Shown: one piece after another, positions 1 through 10,400 of the stretch
Layout: each line of letters starts with the position of its first letter
Position numbering within the stretch: position 1 is the stretch's first letter
Source: Telopea speciosissima
Taxonomy: Eukaryota; Streptophyta; Magnoliopsida; Proteales; Proteaceae
Direction: 5' to 3'
DNA: 64,000 bases
NCBI RefSeq assembly: GCF_018873765.1
Contig: NC_057925.1
Span: forward strand, 5,157,568 to 5,221,567
Translations under genes and position numbers: made by a program
The notes under the pieces: model-generated
Told to the model about the DNA's origin: nothing
Databases searched by the model: none
Seen by the model: only the letters and a program-made list of their open reading frames with translations

Positions 1-691
1 AAAATTTTCATTTCAGGAGAGTTGAGGCGGTCATTTCATGTGGTCATGTATTTGGGTGTAGACTACATGCAAACTGACATAGATGTTTTTCCCATTTAGA
101 CTCCGTTTGGTTGTAAGGGGAATTAAAAGAAAGAGAAATGAAATTTTCATACTTAAAAAATGAACTTTTTTAATCATTATCCGATACACATGGCAAATAG
201 CCATGTTATTCACCGATTCAGATTCAAATACTTGTTAGATTTTGTGCTATAAAATTCCTTCAGATAATTTATGAAAGTTTTCTGCCAAATATCTTTGGTT
301 GCTTAAATGGTAAGACCTAAGTTTCTATTCTTAAACAACCAAAGTTTAAATTTTGGTAGGGCCATAAAGAAGTGTGCATCAACTAGAAACTTATATTCTG
401 TTTCAGTTGAGTACCTTGCAAGTCTTCTGTTTTTGGGAAGACATATTGCAAGGGTCCAACAATAGTGCTATAACGAATAAGATCAGCCATGGGGGCATGG
501 TAGACTTTTTATTATCACAAGGCCCCGGTTGAAAGTAAAGAGAAAATAATTGTTTCATAAAAATTCTAAAAAAAACGAAAATTGGAAGGAATTTTAGTGT
601 TGAGAATTTCAGGAAGATTGACATCACCACTCCTCTTGTGATGATCCTGGGTGAGTCTCCAAGTTCTTTAATTTTCATTTCAACCCACACC
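1..691. other. AT-rich non-coding DNA, no gene seen
   Basis: No convincing gene or transposon ends are visible. Short open frames here are low-complexity. The segment at about 340-395 (ending in 'cataaagaagtgtgcatcaa') resembles 5468-5500, which suggests it is part of the diverged tandem duplication continued at 1080-2000 and 5815-6350. Confidence 0.5.
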
Positions 692-699
692 CTCTTACC

Positions 700-1055
700 C
701 ATGGGTGTTAAATGGATTGGTTTTAGTTAAACGATCCGATTCGATTTAAATCATTTAATTAAACGGGCTCAATTATGAAACCACAATCGAACTATTTATT
801 AAATGATTTCACGATTTCGGTTTTAAACAGTTCGGTTTGGCTTCGGTAAACAGTTTTTGTTTTATTTTGGCACATTAATGTACCTTTAAAGAGTGTTAAA
901 CCGAGTATTCTATTAAATGGTTCGGTTCAATTTAAACTATTTATTTAAATGGCCTCAATTTTAAAACTATAACCAAATCATTTATTAAACAATTTCGGTT
1001 TAAATGGTTCAGTTCGATTTCGGTAAACGGTTTCAACTTGATTTTGACACCCTTA
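700..1055. mobile_element. hAT-like MITE (356 bp)
   Basis: The terminal inverted repeats are GGGTGTTAAA near 703 and TTTGACACCC ending near 1052. Perfect 8-bp direct repeats CTCTTACC flank the element at 692-699 and 1056-1063. An 8-bp target duplication and GGGTGT-type ends fit a non-autonomous hAT element. The interior is AT-rich with repeated 'cggttt' motifs and has no coding capacity. Confidence 0.8.
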
Positions 1056-1137
1056 CTCTTACCAAGGGTTTAAAAACGAATTGTAAGCCCCTGCCCCTCC
1101 TGTCCCTTGTTCCACGTTGGTGGCTAGCACCCGCAAG

Positions 1138-1393
1138 TAGGGATGTAAACGGATAGGATTCGGCACAGATAGTGCTATAACCACATCCACATCCAATCAG
1201 TTTTCGGACGGATTCGGATAGTGCTAAACGGATACAGGCACGGATACGGATCGAATATTTTATCTGTTTACATGTAAATATAGATTTTCGGATAGCTATA
1301 GCCTATCCGTATCCGCATCTGATTAGCTTCCGGATGGATACGAACACGAATACGAATACGAAAACGGATTTCGACTATTCATTTACATCCCTA
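1138..1393. mobile_element. hAT-like MITE with TAGGGATGTAAA ends (256 bp)
   Basis: The element starts TAGGGATGTAAACGGA and ends TTTACATCCCTA. Near-identical 8-bp target duplications, CCCGCAAG at 1130-1137 and TCCGCAAG at 1394-1401, flank it. The paralogous region near 5876-5890 reads continuously as 'agcacccgcaagggcaac', which looks like the empty site. A second member of the family begins at 63933. Confidence 0.85.
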
Positions 1394-1689
1394 TCCGCAA
1401 GGGAACTTCATGTCCATTCTCCGCCTAAAAAAATAATAATAAAATATTCCTAAGCGTTTTTTCTGAGAAATAAAAAAATAAAATAAATAACAGTGTGGGC
1501 CCTGTACAATAACAAATCCTCCAAAGAATTAGCAACAAATATCTCCCTTAAAATCTTCTAACCTATCCGTCGAACTATCACGTATCTTTCCTATCCGATT
1601 CCAGTGCGCATCCAACTAAAATAATCTCCACCAAAATTGGAATTGAAATAACCGATATAAACACTCTAAGAACAGCCGCTGGAGCCTTC

Positions 1690-2253
1690 AAATATATAAT
1701 ATAAGGGCTCTTCTTCCCTAAACAACATCATATCCCACTCTTCTCTTCCCTTGCCATTCTCAGAATATTCAGAATTAAAAGGCTACAGTACCCTACGATC
1801 TATGGTCTCCCTCAAATATTTCAAAATTCCATTACCCATCTTAGGGGGATTCTCAAAAGTGACTTTGTTGACGATAGTCCACCTGGCAACGATGCAGGTT
1901 GTGGTGCTAGGTGGCCTACCATCAACAAGGTCAGTTGATGAGACTGTTAATCCCAATTTCGCCCAATGCCCATGTGTGTATGTGCACTCGGTTCCTATCA
2001 CATTATTTTAATCATTCTTAAAATGTATTTCTTTATGTATTTTTACAGGTACGCAACCTTTCCTTCTTTCTTGAAGTCTGGTACAGGATCTGCTAATAAG
2101 GACATGAATGAAAAGTTAGAAGAAATAGAAGGGATTGAGTCTAAGATTTTTAACATTGTGGAACAGTTGCAGAGAATTAAGAAGTTTGGATCAAAAGTGA
2201 GAGATATCAATGAGAAGTTAAAAAGTGTAGAGTACAAGAAGGTGTTGCTCTAA
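1690..2253 (+). pseudogene. Unrecognised short gene or pseudogene with TATA-type promoter, copy 1
   Basis: A TATA-like run (aatatataatataaggg, about 1691-1707) is followed by a pyrimidine-rich leader and an ATG at 1802. The open frame from 1802 to 2011 ends in ...STRSVDETVNPNFAQ. A second frame after an AG acceptor at 2047-2048 encodes a charged, coiled-coil-like segment (EKLEEIEGIESKIFNIVEQL). The two segments do not join in frame at any donor I can see, so a working gene is doubtful. The diverged copy near 6060-6350 keeps the same reading frame over STRSVDEIVNPN but lacks the ATG. I do not recognise the family. It could be a resistance-gene-like relic or a duplicated orphan gene. Confidence 0.35.
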
Positions 2254-2259
2254 GATTAA

Positions 2260-2860
2260 TGAACTCGAAAATGGGATCTAGATCCTCAAGGCTCAGGGTT
2301 ATTAAATGGTTGTAATCAATCTTAAAATGTATTTTCTTGTGTATTTTTGTCGTGTTTATAATTATGAGACAATTGAGAAGTATATATTTTGGTCTTAAAG
2401 CTTGGGAGTTCACTGGATGTACTACAATTGAAACTTCAAAAATCATTGACCAAGAAAATATTCCTATTGGTTCTGGATGACATGTGGACGTGCTAATAAA
2501 TCTTTTCTATATTGTTCCAAATTTATAGATGTCTCCTTTAGATGTCTCCTAAAGACAAATTTTTTTGAAGATTAGAATGTGAGATAATCGTCTATGTATT
2601 GGAGCGATATTTGTTGTCATCTTCTTGTCATTGTATTAGGTGTTTAGTACTAACGATAGCCTTTTGTACTAAAAAAGGCTAGAAATCATATAACACGAGA
2701 AATTTAATGTACATTTACATGAGAGAACAAGATATTTTTCACTAATCCTAAAAAACTCTCTGCACAACGCTTCATCTCACAAAGTAATCTCTTCCTTTTG
2801 CTAGTATCTAGGGTTTTCCTTATACATAAAGAACCCAAAAACCCTAATCCCCACAATTAT
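2260..2860. other. AT-rich intergenic DNA
   Basis: I see no gene, clear transposon end or structural RNA in this stretch. Confidence 0.4.
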
Positions 2861-3058
2861 AATTCTATCCCGTATATGTAATGGATCCAAACCCGATCCA
2901 ATTACAGATACAGTCCAGTAATAATTATGTGGACATAAACTATCCCTCAAAATCCTCTTACGAAATTTACAACTGGACCTTTACATATATAAGGGCTCTT
3001 CTTTCTTCTCTTTCCTTATTGCCATCGGAGAAAATTTAGAATTAGAAAGCAACACACA
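2860..3058 (+). promoter_or_regulatory. Third, partial copy of the duplicated TATA promoter block
   Basis: The stretch 'ttacatatataagggctcttctttc' lies at about 2981-3005. It matches the promoter and leader at 1691-1720 and 6091-6115, including the following 'cttgccat'-type leader and a GAATTAGAAAG-like segment. No coding sequence follows because the hAT-like element at 3060 interrupts it. Confidence 0.4.
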
Positions 3059-3059
3059 C

Positions 3060-3559
3060 TAGGGATGTGAATTTCATTAGGGGTGTCAATGGGTCGGGTT
3101 GGGCCGGGCCTGCCTAAACCCTGACCCGACCCTAGAGGCCTTAACCCTGACCCGACCCTGTCAGGGTCAAGAAACTCTCAACCCTGACCCGACCCTGCCA
3201 GGGTCGGGCCGGGTCGGGTTGGTCCTGATTTATGGCACCGTCCACATGTCTCATTAAACCATGTTTTTGTAACATAGGATCTCAACCTATGGGACAACTA
3301 ATAAATATGTTGAAAAAAATGGCGTGTGTATAAACTCTCTCTCTACAATTGTAACGGTGTCCCCTCAATAGGCCTGGAAGCTTATAGGGGCTACAACTAA
3401 ATAACAATCATGTCAGTGACTCTTTTTATGGTCCTGATCAAAATAGTAGATGATCTACTCTTTTTATGGGTTCCCACTTCATGATGATGACAAAGCTAGT
3501 AGTTATCTCTGTACAAATCTCTTCTGTTTTTTTTTTGTCAAGAAAATACTTATATTAAG

Positions 3560-3602
<43 letters not shown>

Positions 3603-4740
3603 ATATTATATACCTATAATTAATACATGGTCGGGTCGGGTCGGGTCGGGTCGGGTCGGGCCGGGCCGGGCTAGGCCCATGATCTAAACCCTGACCCGAC
3701 CCGACCCTGCCAGGGTCAGACTATAACTAAACCCAAACCCGCCCTCAGGGTCAAAAAATCAGGGTCGGGCCCGGGCCGGGCTCAGGGCGGGTTCGGGCCA
3801 GCCGGGCTTTATTGACACCCCTAAATTTCATGCCCGCACCGGCAGGCTCAACTGGGAAAGCCTGAGACCGGCCTGACACGTTTAGTAAACATGTTGGGCT
3901 TGAGCCCGGCCTGAATAACAGTCGATCATTTCCAGCGCTGGAGCACCAGCACCGCCCTTAAACCAACCAGGCTAGCGACTTTCTACTTCTTTCTTTCCAT
4001 ATATATATATATATATATATTTTTTTTTCTTTTTTTTTTTTTTTTTTTTTTTTGTGCTGATCGATCCCTCTTTTGGTTGGTTTTTTCTAAGTGTTATTGG
4101 TCGAATCTTCTTGCATGTTAGCAAACCAATGCCTTGAGTTAAGCCACTCACAGCGCTTTCCCTTCTTTCTTTTTCATCGTTACCCAGCACTTTTTAAGGT
4201 AAAGAGAAAGGTCACGGTGTTGCATTTACGGAAGCGAGCGTATGTGTTCCCATTCAACTAGGTAGGTTCGAGAATCATTTACCTGATGTATCTGTCTTGT
4301 CTGCCCAACCAACGCCCCACCACACCTAATAAGCAGCAAGCAATAGAAGAACGTAAGCATAAAAGAAATATGATATAACCCTTTTTTCCTCCGGCTTAGA
4401 CATCGTTCCAACCTTTATCTATGCTGCAAGGGTCCAGCACGACGGTTACCCGACCGATATTGACCGACTAATAGCCTGAACTTGCCCTACATGTTTAAAG
4501 TTCGTTTATAAACCATTTTGCTCAGTCTGACACATTTAAAACCCTGTTTCCGACCCGTTTAAAGATAAATGTGTCATTAGCCCGTTTATTGTTAGCTCGA
4601 TTAAGGACCGATACCCGACCGATCTTTTTTAAACGGGACCATTCCTAACATATGATGCTTGATTACTTAAATGGGCTGGTCACGGTGTGTGGTCCTAAAG
4701 TGGGGCAAGCCCGATTAAGCCCGACCGAATGACACCCCTA
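3060..4740. mobile_element. hAT-like element, outer, interrupted by another hAT
   Basis: The left end is TAGGGATGTGAATTTC and the right end GAATGACACCCCTA, which pair as diverged TIRs. Flanks 3052-3059 (acacacac) and 4741-4748 (agtcacac) match at 6 of 8 bases, a weak 8-bp target duplication. The interior holds CCGACC/GCCCG-rich subterminal repeats, an (AT)n tract at about 4001-4020 and a T run at about 4021-4053. The insertion at 3078-3823 splits it. There is no coding capacity. Confidence 0.55.
3078..3823. mobile_element. hAT-like non-autonomous element, inner (746 bp)
   Basis: The TIRs are TAGGGGTGTCAAT at 3078 and ATTGACACCCCTA ending at 3823. Perfect 8-bp target duplications AATTTCAT lie at 3070-3077 and 3824-3831. 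The subterminal regions are dense in GGGTCGGG/CCCGACCC. The interior includes an (AT)n tract at about 3569-3599 and five to six copies of GGGTC at about 3631-3660. No transposase is encoded. Confidence 0.85.
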
Positions 4741-4823
4741 AGTCACACACCTCTTTATCTCTTACCACCTCCAAACCCGGTTCCTCCAAAACCTCCTTAG
4801 ATTTAGAATTATAAATAAGTAAA

Positions 4824-4983
4824 GGGGGAAGTTTTCATACACGGCCGTGTAAGCATGCACGGTCGTGTTCCCTCTCACAAAGAGTTGGAAACGTCATAAA
4901 TCCCAATCCATTAATCAATGCCTTGAAACTCCCACCCTCCCACATACACGGCTGTGTGTCAGCCATGTACGAAAACTTTCCCC
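4824..4983. mobile_element. Mutator-type MITE (160 bp)
   Basis: The ends GGGGGAAGTTTTCATACACGG and (reverse strand) GGGGAAAGTTTTCGTACATGG form TIRs. Perfect 9-bp direct repeats ATAAGTAAA flank it at 4815-4823 and 4984-4992. The 9-bp duplication points to Mutator-type mobilisation. Confidence 0.8.
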
Positions 4984-4992
4984 ATAAGTAAA

Positions 4993-5815
4993 TCTGCCAT
5001 TTTTATGCCAAACCTTAGAATATCTGTCAAACAGTAAGATTCAAGTAGTGTATCAAGTATAGTTTGTGGGTACGCACACCAAATAGATATAACTTGCATC
5101 TCATTAAGAAGAAGATTCAAATACATACCGAGAAGAAAAGGAAGACTGAAACACTAGCTACCTGCCTTTCTCTGTATCGAGCCTCTTATATATTTACATT
5201 TGGTGTACTTGCCCACACATTATACTTGAAATGCATTTTTATTTCGTGGATCTTGTTGATGGTTAGCAATTTTTCGATCCAGGTGAGATCACTTTACAAG
5301 TATTTCTTTATATTTTCTGCACACTTCGGCAATGGTTCTACAATAATGTTTCATTTTGTTCCCTTAAATCACCAGATTTTAGATCTAAAGTATGAGTAAT
5401 TAAGCCATTTGCAGGTTCGTTATCTTTATCTTCTATTGTGTATATCTCAATCTTCTATCAAAGTTCAAGTATTGGTAGGGTCATAAAGAGGTATGCATCA
5501 AAAAGCTTGGAGAGATGTATTTGGTCAACATGAAACATCAGGACACCACCAGGGCGTGTGAGGGTGACACAAATTGTCCCCATGGTTCTAAGTATCAGTA
5601 TTGGATCGCTCATATCGGGTTATGGACGATCCTTACTGGTTTTGCACCTTGCCAATCCCAAGATTGTGTCGGTATTGCTGACACAATATGGACAAGCGGT
5701 AAATCTATCAAAAGACCTATTTTACAGGAGGATTAAGGGCAAATTTGTCCGATGCAGCCGATCATTACTGATACTGATCCGATACCATATTGGTGCCCTA
5801 AAACCATAACTGTAT
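4993..5815. other. Non-coding duplicated DNA
   Basis: The segment at about 5190-5330 (around 'cttgaaatgcatttttatttc') resembles 6730-6850, a diverged internal duplication. The segment 5580-5810 is rich in 'atcggtatt/gatccgatacc'-type words also seen at 17170-17320, a common dispersed plant repeat. I see no convincing gene. Confidence 0.4.
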
Positions 5816-6350
5816 CCCCTGGGCCGCTGCCCCACCTGTCCTGGGTTCCCCCGTGGGTGGCCCGTGGGTGGTTAGCACCCGCAAGGGCAACCGCATGCCC
5901 ATTCTCCGCCTGAAAAAAATAACAATAAAATATTCCTAAGCATTTTTTATGAGAAAAAAAAAAAGTCAAATAAATAACAGTGTGGGCCTTGTATAACAAA
6001 CTTCACCAAAAGTTCCGAAGAATTAGGAACAAAAATCTCGCTTAAAATCTTCTAACGCAGGAATTATAGCCTATCTTTCCTAACCGATCCGGCCTTTAAA
6101 TATATAAGTGTTCTCTTCCCTTAACAACATCTAATCCTCCTCTTTCTCTTTCGTTGCCATCCTGCGATCTGTGGTCTCTTTCAAATATTTCAAAATTCCA
6201 TTACCCACCTAAGAAAGAATTCTCAGAAGTGACTTTGTTGATGCTAGGCCTCCTGGCATCACAACCTGCAACGTTGCTAGGTGCCCTAGCATCAACAAGG
6301 TCAGTTGATGAGATTGTTAATCCCAACTTGTCACAGATGAGAGAATGAGA
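5815..6350 (+). pseudogene. Unrecognised promoter plus ORF, copy 2 (decayed)
   Basis: This is a diverged copy of 1081-2000 without the MITE found there at 1138-1393. It keeps the TATA-like run at about 6098-6108 and the leader. At the position of the copy-1 ATG it has GTG. A frame change between 'FKIPLP' and the following segment breaks the ORF, which then runs in the same frame as copy 1 through STRSVDEIVNPN to a TGA near 6346. The product is unknown and the copy is probably non-functional. Confidence 0.4.
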
Positions 6351-7400
6351 ATGTATTTCTTTGTGTATTTTAATGATTCTTAAAATTAATTTCTTTGTGT
6401 ACTTTTATTAGAGATGTGATACGAATCAGATGTGATCGGGATACGATTGCAATTTGGATTTGAAGAATTCCATTAGTCTCGGTTAGAATCTGGCAGCATA
6501 GTTCAATATGTAGATTCTTCAAAACTTTCAAGTTTGATCGATTGGGGGTAATCCTCCTTCCAAGGACTCGCACCCACTAATATACAAACCCTCTAAAAAT
6601 TCCAATCTAACAACACCATGAATCTCGATTAGATTCTTGCACCCTTCAATATCGAATGATCCTCTTTAATTTTCTCTGGCGTCGTTCTTGTTTGTGGATC
6701 TTGACTAGCATTATCAAGCTCTCTTATTTCCATTTGGAGTACTTACGGCCCACACAATAAACTTGGAAATGCATTTTTCATTCATTTCATTACCTTGTTG
6801 AGACTGTTTATCTTGATTCCATACAGGTGAGAGAGATTTGGAATACATGCTTAATTAGTTTTCCCTACTTTATGATGTTGTGTGTTCAAACAGGAACAAT
6901 CAAGGATGTAAAGAAATATACAGGATGACAGTATTGCACCAGACACGCACCAGACACCGTTAGTGTGAACTTTTGTAATTTTACTTTGTTTTATTCTGTT
7001 TATCATTTTTCTTTCCCTGAGCTAGTGAAAAAATAACAATTTAACTGAAATTTAAATATGTCTATGGACTAAGGCTACAATGAGCAAAGGTCTTCAACAC
7101 TCAGGATTACACTTCTCTCCATATTCACATATTTCTTTGCACACAGCTTTCATCATTTCTCCGCGCAAAAAGGCACTCCCGTAACAAAATGAATAAGGAA
7201 ACTACCACATCCCTCCACTTCTTTTGCTTCACCGTCCATCACGCTCTCATCCCCGCCCCCCTCCCAAAAAAAAAAGCAGCTCTCTCTCTCTCTCTCCTCA
7301 ACACAACCTCCTTCAGAAAGACCACCAAATCAAACCCAGTATAAATCTTAAAACAACTGATTTTGATGATGCAAGGATCAAGATAATTGTTATCTGAATT
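6350..7400. other. Intergenic DNA downstream of the RNA-binding protein gene
   Basis: It contains the second member of the 5190-5330 repeat at about 6730-6850 and a (CT)n run at about 7275-7296. The 3'UTR of the minus-strand gene should lie in about 7300-7468, but I cannot fix a polyadenylation site. Confidence 0.4.
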
Positions 7401-7468
7401 TGGCTTCTTACCATGGAAGTGACATTCTGAACGTAATCAGGGCAGCCAGCCAGGAAAACACTGACAAA

Positions 7469-10400
7469 TTAAGCAGGGGCGGGAGCAGGTGCAGAACTCC
7501 CTTCTGACTTGTTAGGTCCTGTACGAATATAGGTGAGACTCCGGGTAGCAGATGGAACATTGTTGTTGGAGGGTGTGACTCCATGCTGGACACTTGCACT
7601 GCCCTCCCCAGCTGTTGTGGTTTGGGAATCTCTCTTCCACTGCAAGCTCCGGGCACCAGGTTTGATTGGAGGGCGAACCCTGAATGCACCCGGGATGCCC
7701 CTTGTAAAAGGAACTCTTGCAAGCCTAGCAGCAAAAGGAGATGCTCGGGGCATGCGAGGCCGAGTCATCACAGAAGCAGTTTCTTGATTGGCAGAACCTC
7801 TCTTGACAACCTGCAGGAAGCACAGAAAGAAAGTAATTTGCTCAGCACACAAAAAGAAGTGAAAATAAAAAATGAATAGGGTTGCCCCTTCACACTAATG
7901 CAACCTTGTACAAAGTGCAAGTGCAGCATGAATTCATGCAATGCAGTAACTTAAATGTGAACACACAGATGCACCCCCACATAAGGAAAGCCCATTACTA
8001 ATTAAGGTTGCTAGCATTCAACAAGACAAACTTCCAAGCAACCGTGACACATATCTTAACAAGTATGATTAGCAGACAAATGGGTAAATTGAACCACTTC
8101 AATTGATTCTTTGATTTTTAATGATCATTCGAATAAATCCCATCAATCTTCATTCTAGATTTATTTGAAGTATGCTATGTTGGACCCACTGATTCCATCA
8201 TATACATATGGTCTATGGCATGGTGGTTATTGAGTGAGGTTGGGGGTTTGTCCCAACGTGATATAGTTGGTTTATATCTTTAGTTTCCCTTTTGTCTTCC
8301 TAGTTAGTCTAGTATTGAAGTTAGAGTTGAAGTTAGATTAGGATACTAGGATTTCTATTCCTATTGTTGTTATACTTCTGTTCGATTTTTAAATATAAAT
8401 TAGGGGGCTGGCGGTAGATCATTCTTATCCGTCGCATAGTTCTCCCATTCTCTCTTCTCTCATCTTCTTCAGATTCTGGTTGATAATTTAAATTTTTGTT
8501 ACAATTCTTAAATCCAGCAACCAGCTGGGTGGTCAGAATACACAACTTGTAATTTCTGGACATCCACAACCATTATTCAATCTATTCTTAACAAAAGAAT
8601 ATTACATCTAAAACACAGTGTAGATGTGGAATGGATCAACAGTCCAACTGGTCTAGCAACTGTTTTGATTTGATAAACAGTAATAAAACTGGTATTAAAC
8701 AGATTTGGATAACTGCTCCGGACTAAGTGATCTATAATTGACCCAACCTGACTATTAGGACCCTCATCCCAAAGACCCTTAAAAACTTGCTAAAGAAAAA
8801 GGAAATTCATCATCAACAATTAACACAACCATTCTAAAATTAATTCTAATGAATCAAAACTACTTCTACCACTTATAGTCCTCATAGTTTTTTAGTATAC
8901 CTTCAAAATGCGTGACATAAAAGAGGTGCCGTTCAGAGACATGGCATTCTCAGCTGCTTCTTTGCGCATAAACTCCACATAAGCCGACCTGCTCAGTAGA
9001 CAATTTTAGCTACTATGTAAACAAAACAATCTGTAAGTAAAAATATATTAGAAACAGTTTGTGTAGAAACCCACCCTAATGGTTGCCCAGTTGCTGCATC
9101 AGTCACAATAACAACTTTTAGAACTTCCCCAAACTTATTGAAATGCCGGGAAAGGGCGTCCTTGGTGGCTGCAAAATGAACCTACAAAAACCAATGATAG
9201 TGCAGAAGAACATCAGAAAACAAGAAGATGCCCCCCCTATGCTGGTGAACTGATGTTGTAGTCAAGATTTATTACATTGCTAACGAAGATGGTCCGAAAT
9301 TCAGCATCTTCCGAAGGACGACCTGTAGTATATGAACCTGCAAAACAGCAGGAATAACCGTTACCTAACCAGTAACAAGAAGAATTTCCATAACCAAACT
9401 ACGGAGAATATCATGTGATCAGGATTTTGTAATGAAAAACAATAAATAGCATGATCATAGGATGCACAGATGTTATGTTGATTATATAGCAGAGATGCAT
9501 GCTTTGAAGAGCTCCAGAAACAACGGAATATATTCTTACCAGGGGTGGTAGACAGAGTCTTCAGAGACTCTCTCTGAGTATGTGTAATGGATGATTCCTG
9601 TCAATGATTGGGACATAAGCACCACATCAGCTATCCAGTACAAAAAAGAGTAAGCACAAAACTAAAGAGGAAATGAAGCTACAATAAAAGTCCAAGTAGA
9701 AAAGGAATTAAGGACTCCTATTACACAATTCTGGTTTCCAGTACAATGTCAAATGATAATCAGGTGACTAAACTCCATATGGATGTGTAACTTACATGTT
9801 CATTACCAGCCACAATGTTGTTGTTATTCTCCTTTGAGACCTGAGCACCAGGTTTACCTGCAACCACCTCACTCTCCTGAACAGCTTTACGGTTCTCAAT
9901 TTCTGCAATCTCCCTTGGTGCCTGGTAATGTGGTGGTTTCCATGTGTTCACATTCACAGAGATATTCACAATCTTACGAGATGTGTTTGTGACTGTATTA
10001 GGAGGAACCTGATCTTGCATCCATTTTTTTCTTGCAACCTCATCCTTGTTCTTGGCTACACTGTACTGCACTGTCAGTGAATCCCTCTCCTTCCCACTAG
10101 ATGCACCGGTCTGAGAAGCATCTCTGGCCCCCCGATCCACAACATTGATATCTTCATACCCATCATTATCAGATGCAGAATCAGAAGCCAAGTCTGTATT
10201 CCTGTCCAATATTGCCGTATTCCCGTTGAGTTTTTTATTGTATTCATGTCTTTGAACATAATCTGTGTTAGTCAGGCCTCGAGTCTGATCCAAATCTGTT
10301 TCCATTGTGTTTGTTGGCCCAAAATCAGTCAATTGGTCGGTCACCCGTGAAACGTCCATACTATGACCCAAACGGTCAAACACATTCCCTGAACATCTAA

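Noticed and set aside
3972..4190. A small ORF with a poly-lysine stretch
   Set aside because: It is a translation of the T run and AT microsatellite inside the hAT-like element.
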